A stretch of 64,000 bases of DNA from Polyangium mundeleinium (GCF_028369105.1 NZ_JAQNDO010000001.1:9394501-9458500), one strand, 5' to 3'. Positions 1-12,571 are shown, numbered from the stretch's first letter. The notes: generated by a model not told the origin, from the sequence alone. Made by a program: numbers and translations.

Positions 1-319
1 AGAGCTTGTTCAGCTTCATCGCGAGCATCTGGTTGCCCTCGAACTTCAGCTTGCCGGCAAAGTAGAGCTGCATGCCGTTCGCCTGCGGGTTCTCCATGAG
101 CTTGGGGAAGTCGGCCGCCGCGATCTTGATCGTGACGTCGGCGCCGCCGGGGTTCCCCGCCTCGGCCTTCGGGGCCGTCAGGTCGAAGAACCACTCGCCG
201 CCGCCGTCGCCGCTGATGACGAACTGGTACTTGCCGCCGATCGCCTTTGCCCCCGCGGGGTTCTTGGCGATCTTCTCGGGGACTTCTTCGTTGAAGAGCT
301 TCTGGATGTCGACGGCCAT
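1..319 (-). CDS. SCP2-like sterol-carrier domain protein (partial, 3' end outside window)
   Basis: The frame opens with ATG at 319 behind a good ribosome site (CGGAGG) and runs off the left edge after about 106 residues. It begins MAVDIQKLFNEEVPEKIAKN and carries a GDGGGEWFFDL strand, a TIKIAAADFPKLMEN helix and a FAGKLKFEGNQMLAMKLNKL segment. This is the pattern of SCP2 lipid-binding domains, in which a beta sheet and helices enclose a hydrophobic cavity and the G-x-L-x-x-x-G-N motif lies near the end. Most of the domain is present, so it is probably a stand-alone protein of roughly 110 to 120 residues. The family binds lipids or acyl-CoA non-enzymatically; the ligand cannot be told from sequence. 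No operon partner is visible; the upstream gene on this strand ends 131 bases away. Confidence 0.75.
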   Translation of the reverse strand, partial: MAVDIQKLFNEEVPEKIAKNPAGAKAIGGKYQFVISGDGGGEWFFDLTAPKAEAGNPGGADVTIKIAAADFPKLMENPQANGMQLYFAGKLKFEGNQMLAMKLNKL

Positions 320-450
320 GGTGCCTCCGGGCAGCGATGCGCCGACGTCATCGTCGGCGCGTTCCTAGCGTCGGCCGGGTGTAGCCGCGAGCGACGGGCC
401 GCGTCAAGCGGCGGCGAGGACAATGGTTCGGCGGCAAAATTGCGCTTCGA

Positions 451-1572
451 CTACGCGCGCGCCCGAGACGGCTGCTGCGAAGCGCGCGGCGCCCTGTCGA
501 GCGCGGAGCGCACGGGCAAGACGAAGAGCCGATCGATCGCGACACGCGCGTCGCGGGGCGGCGGCTCCTCGGGCGGGGCCTGCATCAAGCGCAGATCCCT
601 GAGGAGGCTGCGATCGAGATCGCTCTCCTCGCCGAACTCGTAAGGCAGGATCGAGGGCAAAAGCGCGACGAGCACGGCCTCGCTCCCGCCCTGCCGGATC
701 GACGTGCCCTGGTACACGGCGACGGCCTGGCCAAATGCCTCCTGAAAGACGAAGGGGCGCCACTCGAGGGGCGCGGTGAGGTCGAAGCGACGCTCGCCCA
801 CCACGAGCTCACGCCCGTCGAGCGTGAGTGGCGCGCCTCGCGCGTCCGAGAGGACGAGGCGCTCGATGCACGAGGGATCGAGCTCTTCGACGGCGAACAC
901 GAGCGCCGCGAAATCGGAGGGCTGTAGCTCGAGCGGCGCGCCGTCGGGGCCGAGGGCCTCGAGCGCGGCGTCATCGCCGACTGCGGTGAACGCGCGATCG
1001 AAGAGCCCTCCGAGCGCGCGGCGCGCCGTGCCTTCGAACGTCGATCCCACGTAAAAAAGGCCTTCCGGCGAGCTCCACACGGCGACCATTCGATCCCGCT
1101 TGGCGCTGGTCACGAGCGTCATGCCGAAGGGCTCGCCGAGAGGCACGATGTTCTGCGGCGGCCCGCTCTCCGGCTGGAAGAAGAGCCCGTGCCCGTCGAC
1201 GCAGATGCCGCGGGGCGCGGCCTTGTCGCTCGAACGCCTGCGCGAACCGCGCACGAAAAGCACGATCGCCGCCATCACCAGCACGAGCGGCACGGCCACG
1301 CGGACCACGGCGTTCTGCACGACCGCGAGCACGACGAGCGCGACGAGCACGAGCGGCAACGCGGTGTCCCGGGAGGCGGCCTTCGTCGCGCCTGCGCCCG
1401 GGGTGACCGCCGAGAACAGACGCGCGCCTTTTCCAGGTCCGCCCGCCCATCCGTCCGCGAGGTGTGCCGCCAGCATGCCGCGCGTGCGTGTCGCACCCTC
1501 CCGCGGAGACACGCGCGTCCTCGTCGTATCCCTCGGGCTCGCGGCTCCGTTGCGATTGCGCTCGCTTGCCAT
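451..1572 (-). CDS. hypothetical membrane protein
   Basis: A 373-residue protein that I do not recognise. I chose the ATG at 1572 because GGGAGG lies just upstream; the frame stays open further upstream but that part looks non-coding. The first 65 residues are basic and polar. They are followed by two adjacent hydrophobic stretches (LPLVLVALVVLAVVQNAVV and RVAVPLVLVMAAIVLFV) that end in an Arg-rich stop (RGSRRRSSDK), which fits a helical hairpin in the inner membrane. The remaining 240 residues are soluble and mixed alpha/beta, with no catalytic motif I can identify. It sits between the SCP2-like gene and the copper ATPase on the same strand, but gaps of 131 and 186 bases argue against tight operon coupling. 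Confidence 0.6.
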   Translation of the reverse strand: MASERNRNGAASPRDTTRTRVSPREGATRTRGMLAAHLADGWAGGPGKGARLFSAVTPGAGATKAASRDTALPLVLVALVVLAVVQNAVVRVAVPLVLVMAAIVLFVRGSRRRSSDKAAPRGICVDGHGLFFQPESGPPQNIVPLGEPFGMTLVTSAKRDRMVAVWSSPEGLFYVGSTFEGTARRALGGLFDRAFTAVGDDAALEALGPDGAPLELQPSDFAALVFAVEELDPSCIERLVLSDARGAPLTLDGRELVVGERRFDLTAPLEWRPFVFQEAFGQAVAVYQGTSIRQGGSEAVLVALLPSILPYEFGEESDLDRSLLRDLRLMQAPPEEPPPRDARVAIDRLFVLPVRSALDRAPRASQQPSRARA

Positions 1573-1758
1573 CGAACCTCCCGGCGGCAGGCGCGTCGCC
1601 CCTCGCAGAGCGTAGCACCCTCGTCGCAGTACGGGAGGGGGGTTCGCGCAGCGCAACCCGCGATGCAAGCTCGCGCTCTTTCCAGGACGGAGGAGGCTTT
1701 CCCGGCTCGGCCCGCCCCGGGCCTTCCGCCCTGGAAACCGGGCGACCGACGCTTTGCG

Positions 1759-4128
<2,370 letters not shown>

Positions 4129-4344
4129 GTTCTCCCCGGCGGGGTTTGCCAACAAAAAACCTTTCCCTTTGGACCTTCCTGGGTAGACTCCCCGCCCCCC
4201 GACTCGCCTGGTGCTCGTTCACCCCGGTTTCTGCGCTTCGAACCGGCCTTCGCCAAGCAGGCGAAAGATGCGACGAGGGGCTCGCGGGCAGCCGCGAACA
4301 CAGCCAAACGAACCCCAGTAGAAGCGCGATCAGAGGCAAACGAC

Positions 4345-5010
4345 ATGAACAAGAACCTTGGCATCCTCGGCAAGAAGGTCGGGATGACCCAGATCTTCGA
4401 CGAAAAGGGCGAGGTCCTCCGCTGCACCGTGGTGCAGGCGGGCGGCATCGTGATCGGCAAGCGGACGATCGAGAAGGACGGCTACAGCGCCCTCATCGTC
4501 GGCCTTGGCGAGCGCAAAGAGAAGCACACGAAGAAGCCCTTGCTCGGCTCGTACCGCAAGACGCAGCAGACGCCGAAGCGCGTCGTGCGCGAGCTGCGCG
4601 TGTCGGCCGAGGACGCGGCGAAGTTCGAGGTCGGCCAGAAGATCGGCGTCGATCAGGTGTTCGAGGTCGGCCAGAAGGTCGACGCGCAGGGCCAGTCCCG
4701 CGGCCGCGGCTTCACGGGCGTCGTTCGCCGCTGGAACTTCGCCGGCGCCGTCCAGACGCACGGTACGCACGAGTATCGCCGTCACGGCGGCTCGATCGGT
4801 ACGAACATGACCCCCGGCCGCACCCTGCCCGGCCTCAAGATGCCCGGTCACTACGGCGCCGAGACCGTGAGCGCGCTCAACCTGCGCATCGCGAAGCTCA
4901 TCCCCGAGGAGGACCTCGTCCTCATCGAGGGCGCGGTCCCGGGCTCGAAGGAGGGCATCGTCCTCATTCGTGGCGCCGTGAAGAAGAAGAACGGCGGCAA
5001 GAAGGCCTGA
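4345..5010 (+). CDS. rplC: 50S ribosomal protein L3
   Basis: A 221-residue L3, close to the usual bacterial length. It starts MNKNLGILGKKVGMTQIFDE, the invariant L3 opening. The central loop that reaches the peptidyl-transferase centre is present (RGRGFTGVVRRWNFAGAVQTHGTHEYRRHGGSIG), as is the PGRTLPGLKMPGHYG segment around the glutamine/glycine methylation region. L3 nucleates early 50S assembly by binding 23S rRNA. Normally rplC lies in the S10 operon between rpsJ and rplD. Here it is flanked by a divergent copper ATPase and by rlmE, 14 bases downstream, with no other ribosomal gene. It may be the only L3 gene, relocated, or a second paralogue; the window cannot decide. Confidence 0.96.
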   Translation: MNKNLGILGKKVGMTQIFDEKGEVLRCTVVQAGGIVIGKRTIEKDGYSALIVGLGERKEKHTKKPLLGSYRKTQQTPKRVVRELRVSAEDAAKFEVGQKIGVDQVFEVGQKVDAQGQSRGRGFTGVVRRWNFAGAVQTHGTHEYRRHGGSIGTNMTPGRTLPGLKMPGHYGAETVSALNLRIAKLIPEEDLVLIEGAVPGSKEGIVLIRGAVKKKNGGKKA

Positions 5011-5024
5011 GCGGCTCTCTCCTC

Positions 5025-5636
5025 GTGAGCGCGAAGGGCAAGAACCCGTACCGGAAGCCCGACACCTTCACCAAAGCGGCGAAGGCGCAAGGGTTTCCGG
5101 CGCGGAGTGTCTTCAAGCTCGAGGAGATCGATCGCCGGGTACGTCTCCTACGACCCGGGCAGCGGGTGCTCGATTTGGGCGCCGCTCCCGGGTCGTGGTC
5201 CATGTACGCCGCGCAGAAGATCGGATCCAAAGGGCACCTGCTCGCCGTGGATCTCTCGGAGATCCGGCAAGCCTTCGGCCCCAACGTGACGGTCGTGCGA
5301 GGCGACGCGCTCTCGCTCGAAAACGATGCCCTCGCGCTCTTCGCACCCTACGACGTGGTGCTGAGCGACATGGCGCCCGCGACGACGGGCAGCAAGACCG
5401 CGGATCAGTGGCGGAGCTACGAGCTCTTCGATCGCGCGGTCTCCGTGGCCGAGGCGCTCGGCGCGCCGGGGAGCGCGTTCGTCGGCAAGCTGTTCATGAG
5501 CGAAGAGTTCCAGAAGGCACGCGAGAGGCTGCGCTCGCTCTACGACGAGGTGCGCGTGATCCGGCCCGAAGGCACGCGCAGCGTGAGCTCCGAGGTCTTC
5601 CTCGTCGGGATCGCTCGGAAAAAACCATCGCTGTGA
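5025..5636 (+). CDS. rlmE: 23S rRNA 2'-O-methyltransferase RlmE/FtsJ (U2552)
   Basis: A 203-residue FtsJ-family methyltransferase. I take GTG at 5025 as the start because it immediately precedes the conserved GKNPYRKPDTFTKAAKAQG lead-in, and it lies 14 bases after rplC. The SAM-binding loop reads VLDLGAAPGSW. The catalytic K-D-K-E tetrad of 2'-O-methyltransferases is complete: Lys31 (VFKLEEID), Asp115 (LSDMAPATTG), Lys155 (VGKLFM) and Glu190 (SSEVFLV). RlmE methylates the 2'-OH of U2552 in the A-loop late in 50S assembly, so pairing with L3 is functionally sensible. The last codons overlap the start of the next gene (GTGA). Confidence 0.93.
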   Translation: MSAKGKNPYRKPDTFTKAAKAQGFPARSVFKLEEIDRRVRLLRPGQRVLDLGAAPGSWSMYAAQKIGSKGHLLAVDLSEIRQAFGPNVTVVRGDALSLENDALALFAPYDVVLSDMAPATTGSKTADQWRSYELFDRAVSVAEALGAPGSAFVGKLFMSEEFQKARERLRSLYDEVRVIRPEGTRSVSSEVFLVGIARKKPSL

Positions 5637-6186
5637 GCGTGTGGATCTTCGGCTACGGCTCGCTGCTCTGGCGGCCCGGCTTCCCCTACGTCGAGGCGAA
5701 GGCCGCGCGCGTCGCGGGTTTGTCGCGGCGCCTCGAACAAGGCTCGCCCGATCATCGCGGCACGCCGGAGAGGCTCGGGCGCGTGGCGACGCTCGTCCCC
5801 GCGCCCGACGCGCACGTGGGCGGCCTCGTGTACGCGCTCGCGCCCGCGGAGACGGACGCGATCCTCACCGCGCTCGATGAACGCGAGCAGGGCGGATACG
5901 ACCGCGTCACGGTCCACGCGGAGCTTCACGGCGAGGCCACAGCGAACGACGGTGAAACGGCGATCGAGGCGATCACCTGGATCGCGCGCCCCGGAAATCC
6001 GTGGCACCTCGGGCCTGCGCCGTTCGAGACGATGGTGGCCGACGTGCTCGAAGCGCACGGGCCGAGCGGGACGAACGTGGAGTACGTGCTGCGCCTTTCG
6101 GAGACGCTCGCGACGCTCGGCTTCGAGGACGATCACGTCTCCTCGCTGGCCGAGGCGGTGCGCGCCGCGCTCGGGAGCCGCCCCGG

Positions 6187-6205
<19 letters not shown>
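5633..6205 (+). CDS. ChaC-like gamma-glutamylcyclotransferase
   Basis: A 190-residue protein starting WIFGYGSLLWRPGFPY after two valine codons. YGSL is the substrate-binding loop of the gamma-glutamylcyclotransferase fold. The catalytic glutamate is expected in LDEREQGGYDRVTV, matching the ER(E/G)xxGY region of ChaC. The family cleaves gamma-glutamyl peptides, typically cytosolic glutathione, to 5-oxoproline plus the remaining dipeptide. The GTG at 5633 overlaps the rlmE stop codon, and a second GTG at 5639 is also possible; either implies translational coupling with rlmE. The 3' end overlaps the convergent FHA gene by 19 bases. Confidence 0.82.
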
Positions 6206-7119
<914 letters not shown>

Positions 7120-7265
7120 GCTCGGCCGAAAGATTCGCGGAGGGCGCAGGATACGCCCGCTTCGTCCTTGAAACTTTAGGGTTTCCGACCTGTGAGGGTC
7201 AAGCGTTCCTCGCGGGATCCCCCCGCCGCCTTCCGTCCGGCGAAAGGCGTGATAAGGGAGCGCTC

Positions 7266-8309
7266 GTGACGATGCTTGCCGGAGACCCCCTCGGGACCCA
7301 CCGCGTGATCGCGCCGAAAGGTGCGCTTCCCCAGCCCGCCGAGCGGCTCGACAACGATTTTTCCAAGGTCTACGCGACCGAAATCGTCGTCGACGTTCAG
7401 ACGCTCAACGTCGACGCCGCGAGCTTCCGCCAGATGGAAGAGGCCTCCGGCGGAGATCCCGACGGCGTCGCAGCGCTCGTCCTCGAAACCGTGAAGCGTC
7501 GAGGCAAGCAACACAATCCGGTCACCGGCTCCGGCGGCATGCTGCTCGGCGTCGTCGAGCGCGTCGGTGACCTCGCAGCGACGCGCGGCTTCGTCCCGGG
7601 CGACCGCGTCGCCACGCTCGTCTCCCTCTCGCTCACGCCCCTCTGGCTCGATCGCGTGCTCGCCGTGCGCCCCGCCTCTGCGCAGCTCGACGTCGTCGGC
7701 AAGGCCGCCGTCTTCCTCACGGCGCCGATCGCGCGCATCCCGACGGACATGCCCGAGCGGCTCGTCCTCGCCTTGCTCGACGTGGCCGGCGCGTCCCCGC
7801 AGGTCGCGCGCCTTTGCGGCCCCGGCGACACTGTCGTCGTGCTCGGCGCGGGCGGCAAATCGGGCCTGCTCTGCGCGGCCGAGGCGCGCCGCCGCGTGGG
7901 CGAGAAGGGCAAGGTGATCGGCATCGAGTCCTTCCCCGCGTACGCCGACGACCTGCGCGCACTCGGGATCTGCGACCACGTCGCGACGCTCGACGCGCGC
8001 GATCCGCTCGCCGTGCGTGACGCTGTCGCGCCGTTGACCGAGGGCCGTGGCGCGGACCTCGTGCTCTCGTGCGTAAATGTCCCCGGCGTCGAGATCGCCG
8101 CGATCCTCGCGGCCCGTGATCGCGGCAAGGTTTACTACTTCGCGATGAGCACGAGCTTCACGGCCGCCGCCCTCGGCGCCGAGGGGATCGGCCGCGACGT
8201 GGATCTCTTCATTGGCAACGGCTACGCCCACGACCACGCCGAGCACACGCTCTCGCTCGTGCGCGCGAGCCGCCCGCTCCACGAGCTCATGCAACGACGT
8301 TACACATAA
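7266..8309 (+). CDS. kdd: L-erythro-3,5-diaminohexanoate dehydrogenase (lysine degradation)
   Basis: A 347-residue protein that I recognise as Kdd. The opening GTHRVIAPKGALPQPAERLD, the block NPVTGSGGMLLGVVERVGD, DRVATLVSLSLTPL, the Rossmann loop VVLGAGGKSGLLCA and the end segment TSFTAAALGAEGIG with GNGYAHDHAEHTL all match the anaerobic lysine-fermentation enzyme family. Kdd oxidatively deaminates (3S,5S)-3,5-diaminohexanoate to 5-amino-3-oxohexanoate with NAD(P)+ in the cytosol. GTG at 7266 has AGGGAG upstream; an ATG six bases later is equally plausible. No kce, kal, kat or kamDE gene adjoins it; fhs follows 29 bases downstream. A KamA-type enzyme, the first step of this pathway, lies 16 kb away at 23956. 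Confidence 0.87.
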   Translation: MTMLAGDPLGTHRVIAPKGALPQPAERLDNDFSKVYATEIVVDVQTLNVDAASFRQMEEASGGDPDGVAALVLETVKRRGKQHNPVTGSGGMLLGVVERVGDLAATRGFVPGDRVATLVSLSLTPLWLDRVLAVRPASAQLDVVGKAAVFLTAPIARIPTDMPERLVLALLDVAGASPQVARLCGPGDTVVVLGAGGKSGLLCAAEARRRVGEKGKVIGIESFPAYADDLRALGICDHVATLDARDPLAVRDAVAPLTEGRGADLVLSCVNVPGVEIAAILAARDRGKVYYFAMSTSFTAAALGAEGIGRDVDLFIGNGYAHDHAEHTLSLVRASRPLHELMQRRYT

Positions 8310-8310
8310 C

Positions 8311-8325
8311 GCCTGCTTTGCAGGC
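8311..8325 (+). promoter_or_regulatory. hairpin just upstream of the fhs ribosome site
   Basis: GCCTGC-TTT-GCAGGC forms a perfect six-base-pair stem with a three-base loop, starting one base after the kdd stop codon. The fhs Shine-Dalgarno (GAGGAGG, 8329-8335) begins three bases after the stem. It could limit ribosome read-through or set the kdd/fhs expression ratio. It has no U-tract, so it is not a canonical terminator. The function is inferred only. Confidence 0.35.
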
Positions 8326-8338
8326 ACCGAGGAGGCCC

Positions 8339-10033
8339 GTGACCCTTACGCAGAGCGCTTTGCCCATCGGACCCCAAGGGATCCTCGACGTCGCGCGTGA
8401 GCTCGGCGTCTCCGAGGATCACGTCGAGCCGTACGGCCGCAACAAGGCGAAGATCGATCTCGCCGCCCTCACGCGCCCTGCCGCAGGCGCGGGCCGCCTC
8501 GTGCTCGTCTCCGCGATCAACCCTACGCCCGCGGGCGAAGGCAAGACAACGACGTCGATCGCGCTCGCGATGGGCATGCGGCGCCTCGCGAAGCGCGCCG
8601 TGCTTTGCCTGCGCGAGCCCTCGCTCGGCCCGGTCTTCGGCGTGAAGGGCGGCGGGACCGGCGGCGGACGCGCGACGCTCATGCCCGCCGACGACATCAA
8701 CCTGCACTTCACCGGCGACATCCACGCGATCTCCACCGCGCACAACCTCCTGTCCGCGATGGTCGACAACGCGTGCCACTTCAACACCACGTTCGGCGAC
8801 AAGGGCGCGATCGACCCGCGCCAGGTGACGTGGGGCCGCGCGCTCGACATGAACGACCGCGCGCTGCGCAACGTGATGGTCGGCCTCGGCCGCAAGGCCG
8901 ACGGCGTGCCGCGGCAGGATCGCTTCGACATCACGGCCGCGAGTGAGGTTATGGCGATCGTGGCGCTCGCGGAGGGGCCCGAGGATCTCGAGAAGCGCCT
9001 CGGCCGCATCGTGATCGGCCAGAGCACGAGCAGCGCGCCGATCACGGCCGCCGACGTCGGCGCCGCCGCCGCGATGACCGCGCTCCTGCGCGACGCGATC
9101 AAGCCGAACCTCGTGCAGACCGACGAGGGCGGCCCTGCTCTCGTGCACGCCGGCCCCTTCGCGAACATCGCGCACGGCTGCTCCTCCGTCCTCGCGACGC
9201 GCCTCGGCCTGCTCTCCGGCGACTACGTGATCACGGAAGCGGGCTTCGGCTTTGATCTCGGCGGCGAGAAGTTCCTCGACATCAAGTGCCGGACGATGGG
9301 CGTCTTCCCGCGGGTGCTCGTCCTCGTGGCCACGCTGCGCGCGCTCAAGATGCACGGCGGCGCCCCGGTCAAGCGAGCAGCGGAGCCCGATCCGCGGGCG
9401 CTCGAGCTCGGCCTCACGCACCTCGACAAACACCTCGACTCGGCCGCGTTCTTTGGCCTGCCCGTCGTCGTGTCGATCAACGTCTTCCCAAACGACACGC
9501 AAGAGGAGCTCGCCCTGGTCGAGGCGGCCATGCAGCGCCGCGGCGTGCGCGCCGTCCGCTGCGAAGGCTTCTTGCGAGGCGGCGAGGGCGCCCTCGATCT
9601 CGCCGAGGCCGTCGCGACCGCAGCCGACGCGACTGACGGCGCGCCGCCCGCGCCCCGCTTCGTCTATAACCTCGGCGAGCCGCTTCGCGACAAGATCACG
9701 AAGATCGCCCGCACGGTCTACGGCGCGGAAGGCGTCACGTTCACCGCCGCCGCCGAGCGCGACGCCCGCCGCATCGAGGAGCTCGGCCACGGCGGCGTGC
9801 CCGTGTGCATGGCCAAGACCCAGCTCTCGCTCTCCGACGATCCCGCGCTCGTTGGACGTCCAACAAACTTCCAGGTCACCGTGCGCGAGCTCCGCCTGAG
9901 CGCCGGCGCGGGCTTCGCCGTCGCGCTCACGGGTGACATGATGACCATGCCGGGCCTGCCCCGTGAGCCATCCGCCTTGCGGGTCAAACTCCTGCCCACG
10001 GGCAAGATTCGCGGCCTCATGCAGAACGACTGA
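8339..10033 (+). CDS. fhs: formate-tetrahydrofolate ligase
   Basis: A 564-residue formyltetrahydrofolate synthetase of normal length. GTG at 8339 is chosen for its strong GAGGAGG site. The ATP loop is TPAGEGKTTTSIALAMG. Family landmarks follow: LREPSLGPVFGVKGGGTGGG, the HFTGDIHAISTAHNLLSA segment and, later, EAGFGFDLGGEKFLDIKCR. The cytosolic reaction is formate + ATP + THF giving 10-formyl-THF, supplying one-carbon units for purines and formyl-Met-tRNA or running in reverse. It follows kdd by 29 bases and probably shares its transcript. The last 17 bases overlap the convergent histidine kinase gene. Confidence 0.96.
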   Translation: MTLTQSALPIGPQGILDVARELGVSEDHVEPYGRNKAKIDLAALTRPAAGAGRLVLVSAINPTPAGEGKTTTSIALAMGMRRLAKRAVLCLREPSLGPVFGVKGGGTGGGRATLMPADDINLHFTGDIHAISTAHNLLSAMVDNACHFNTTFGDKGAIDPRQVTWGRALDMNDRALRNVMVGLGRKADGVPRQDRFDITAASEVMAIVALAEGPEDLEKRLGRIVIGQSTSSAPITAADVGAAAAMTALLRDAIKPNLVQTDEGGPALVHAGPFANIAHGCSSVLATRLGLLSGDYVITEAGFGFDLGGEKFLDIKCRTMGVFPRVLVLVATLRALKMHGGAPVKRAAEPDPRALELGLTHLDKHLDSAAFFGLPVVVSINVFPNDTQEELALVEAAMQRRGVRAVRCEGFLRGGEGALDLAEAVATAADATDGAPPAPRFVYNLGEPLRDKITKIARTVYGAEGVTFTAAAERDARRIEELGHGGVPVCMAKTQLSLSDDPALVGRPTNFQVTVRELRLSAGAGFAVALTGDMMTMPGLPREPSALRVKLLPTGKIRGLMQND

Positions 10034-12155
10034 GCGGCGTGGGCGTCGACGACGGCGCCCCAAGCGCGTCCATCGCCGCCGGCAGGATCACCGCGAACGT
10101 CGATCCTTTGCCCTCGTACGATCGCACCTCGATGCGCCCGCCCGCGCCCTGCGCGATGCGCTGGCTGATCGCGAGCCCGAGCCCCGTGCCCTTCTCCTTC
10201 GTGGAGAAGAACGGGAGGAAGATGTTCTCCAGCACCTTCTGCGAGATGCCCGGCCCGTTGTCCGCGACCGTGAGCTCGACGAAAGGCTCGTCGGCCATCC
10301 CCGTCCCTGATCGCGTGGTCCCACGGCCGAGCCGCACGCGCGTCGACACCGTGATCTTCCCCCGCCCCTTCATGGCCTGCGACGCGTTCCGGAAAAGGTT
10401 CATGAGCACCTGCCGGAGCTTCTCCGGATCGATCGCGACCCGCGGCAGGCTCGCATCGAGGTTCACCTCCACCGTGAGATCCTGGGTCGCGCGCTCCGTC
10501 GAGAGCACCTGCAACGTGCGGCGCACGACGGCGTTCACGTCCGTCGGCACCACGGCGCCCTGGTTCGCGCGCGCGAGATCAAGCACCGAGCCGACGACCC
10601 GATCGAGCCGCTCGACCTCTTCGAGGATGATGCCGATGAACTCACGCGACTGCGGATCCGGATCGCGCCCATCGGGCCCTGGCTCAGCGAGGAGCTGCGC
10701 CGAGCCCTTGATCGCGCCGAGCGGGTTCCGGATCTCGTGCGCGAGCCCCGCCGCCATCTGCCCGAGCACGGCGAGCCGGTCGCGCTCCTTCATCTGCTGG
10801 TAGACGCGCGAGTTCTCGATGACCACGCCGACCTGCGTGGCGATCGCATCGAGCAGCGTGATCTCCTCGGGCGAGAAGGCGTCCCGCACGCGCTCGTCGA
10901 CCACGACGAGCAGCCCCACGATCTCGTCGCCTTCGGCCCGGATTTGCAGGAGGACCGCGCCGTCCCGCAAACTCCCGAGCACCGCGGCCGCGCTGAGCAC
11001 CGCCTCGGACGCGTCCGTCCTCGCGCCGCGCGCCTTGCGCTCCCGCACCTCGCGCTTGAGCTCTTCGAGGGAGAGCGGCCCCCCTTCGAGCCGATCGAGC
11101 AGCGCGCGTGCCGTTGCCACCTCGATCCGCGGCGGCGCGCCCGGCCCAAGCGCCGCGAGCTTGTCGAACCCGGTGCCATCCGCGTCGCGCAGGTAGAGCG
11201 CGGCCTTCGTTACACGGCGCGACTGTTCGAGCGCCGTCATCACGATCGAGCCGAGCTCGTCGAGCTCGAGCACGTGCACGAGCCGCCGGCGCGCGTCGGC
11301 CACGGATCGTTCGAGGTCAAATCGATCACGGAAGAACAGCTTCTGGATCTGCTCCGCGACTCGCTCGCGTAGCGGATCGAAGAGGACCAGGATCACGATC
11401 GCCGCGAGCACGGCGTTCAAGTACATCGTGTTGAAGCCGCCGATGAACGTGATGAGGACGTAGAAGATCCCCGCGATCAGGAAGGCGACGGCCGTGGCGA
11501 CGAGCAGGCGCGCGAGCATCTCGTAGACGTCGAGCAGCCGCTCGTGTCGGAGCGCTTGCGCCAGGATGAACAGGAACACCACGCTCAGGGCCGCGCCGAC
11601 AGGCGCGGGGTTCACCCCGAGGAACCACGCGAAATCGGCGACGCTCGCGAGACCGGCGAGCGCGCCAATCACCACGAGGAAACGCACGCGCCGCTGCGTC
11701 GCACGTGAGCCGCTGCGCGCGCCGCGTTGCCCGAGCTCCCATAGCCCCGCCGTGAGGAACGCGAAGACGTAAAAGAACACCGCGCCGCGCACGAGCCAAA
11801 AGCCCTGCTTGGGGCTCAAAACGAGCAGCACCATGGGCACCGCGAGCACGCCCGCGAGGCGCGGCAAGCGGCTCGGTCGATCCCCTTCGTGCGGGATCAT
11901 CGCCTCGAAGAGATGGAGCGCGAACTGCGGCAGGAGCACCGCGAGGATCGCGGTGAAGCGCTCCCATATCGTCTGCTGGAAGAAGCCGAAGAGCGACTGC
12001 GACAGGTACCAGAGGCCGATGTCGCCCGCGAACGCCGCGAAGAGCAGGTGCACGGTGCGGACACGGCCGCGGAGCAGGATCGAGACGGCGATGACGAGCG
12101 CGAGCGCGCCGCAGACGAGCGTGGTCCGGGTCCGGAGATCGATCCCTATCGGCAC
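10017..12155 (-). CDS. membrane histidine kinase with N-terminal 7TM-type sensor and GAF domain
   Basis: A 712-residue sensor kinase. Residues 1 to about 265 contain around eight hydrophobic segments (for example LVCGALALVIAVSILL, GLWYLSQSLFGFFQQTIW and YLNAVLAAIVILVLF), resembling the 7TM module found on some bacterial kinases. A GAF-like region follows (about 290-470, ending LLDAIATQVGVVIENSRVYQQMKERD). Next come HisKA with the phospho-acceptor in AAGLAHEIRNPLGAIKGSAQLL and an HATPase domain with N box (LMNLFRNASQAM), G1 (VADNGPGI), F (FLPFFSTKEKGTGLGLAI) and G2 boxes. It has no receiver domain and no response regulator beside it, so it is an orphan kinase. The end overlaps fhs convergently by 17 bases. 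Confidence 0.88.
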   Translation of the reverse strand: MPIGIDLRTRTTLVCGALALVIAVSILLRGRVRTVHLLFAAFAGDIGLWYLSQSLFGFFQQTIWERFTAILAVLLPQFALHLFEAMIPHEGDRPSRLPRLAGVLAVPMVLLVLSPKQGFWLVRGAVFFYVFAFLTAGLWELGQRGARSGSRATQRRVRFLVVIGALAGLASVADFAWFLGVNPAPVGAALSVVFLFILAQALRHERLLDVYEMLARLLVATAVAFLIAGIFYVLITFIGGFNTMYLNAVLAAIVILVLFDPLRERVAEQIQKLFFRDRFDLERSVADARRRLVHVLELDELGSIVMTALEQSRRVTKAALYLRDADGTGFDKLAALGPGAPPRIEVATARALLDRLEGGPLSLEELKREVRERKARGARTDASEAVLSAAAVLGSLRDGAVLLQIRAEGDEIVGLLVVVDERVRDAFSPEEITLLDAIATQVGVVIENSRVYQQMKERDRLAVLGQMAAGLAHEIRNPLGAIKGSAQLLAEPGPDGRDPDPQSREFIGIILEEVERLDRVVGSVLDLARANQGAVVPTDVNAVVRRTLQVLSTERATQDLTVEVNLDASLPRVAIDPEKLRQVLMNLFRNASQAMKGRGKITVSTRVRLGRGTTRSGTGMADEPFVELTVADNGPGISQKVLENIFLPFFSTKEKGTGLGLAISQRIAQGAGGRIEVRSYEGKGSTFAVILPAAMDALGAPSSTPTPLSRSA

Positions 12156-12221
12156 GACGAGAGCGTAACGCGCTGCCTCGGGGACGTCCCCGATCGATCG
12201 TCCGCCCGCGGACGGGCGTGC

Positions 12222-12571
12222 CTAGTCTTGCTTCGTCCCGCTGCCCGGCGAGCTCTGCGTGCCGGCGCCGGGGACCCACGGCAGCGGATCCGGGCCGCTG
12301 CGCGCTTCGGGATCACAGCCGCCGGGCTTCACCGGGACGAGTTCCTGCCACGGCAGCGGATCCGGCATGTCGTCGGTCTGCGGAGGCGGCTCGTCGGGCA
12401 CGCTGGGGGTACCGCGATCGGCCTGCTCCTCCGCATCGGAAGAGCTCGCCGCGAGCTCCTCGATGGCCTCGTCGACCGCGACGCTCTCGTCAGGCGCAGC
12501 CAGACACCCCGTGAGCACCGTCGCGAGGAGTGCGAAGAGTCCTCCGAGCCCGAGCGATTGTCTCCCAACGT

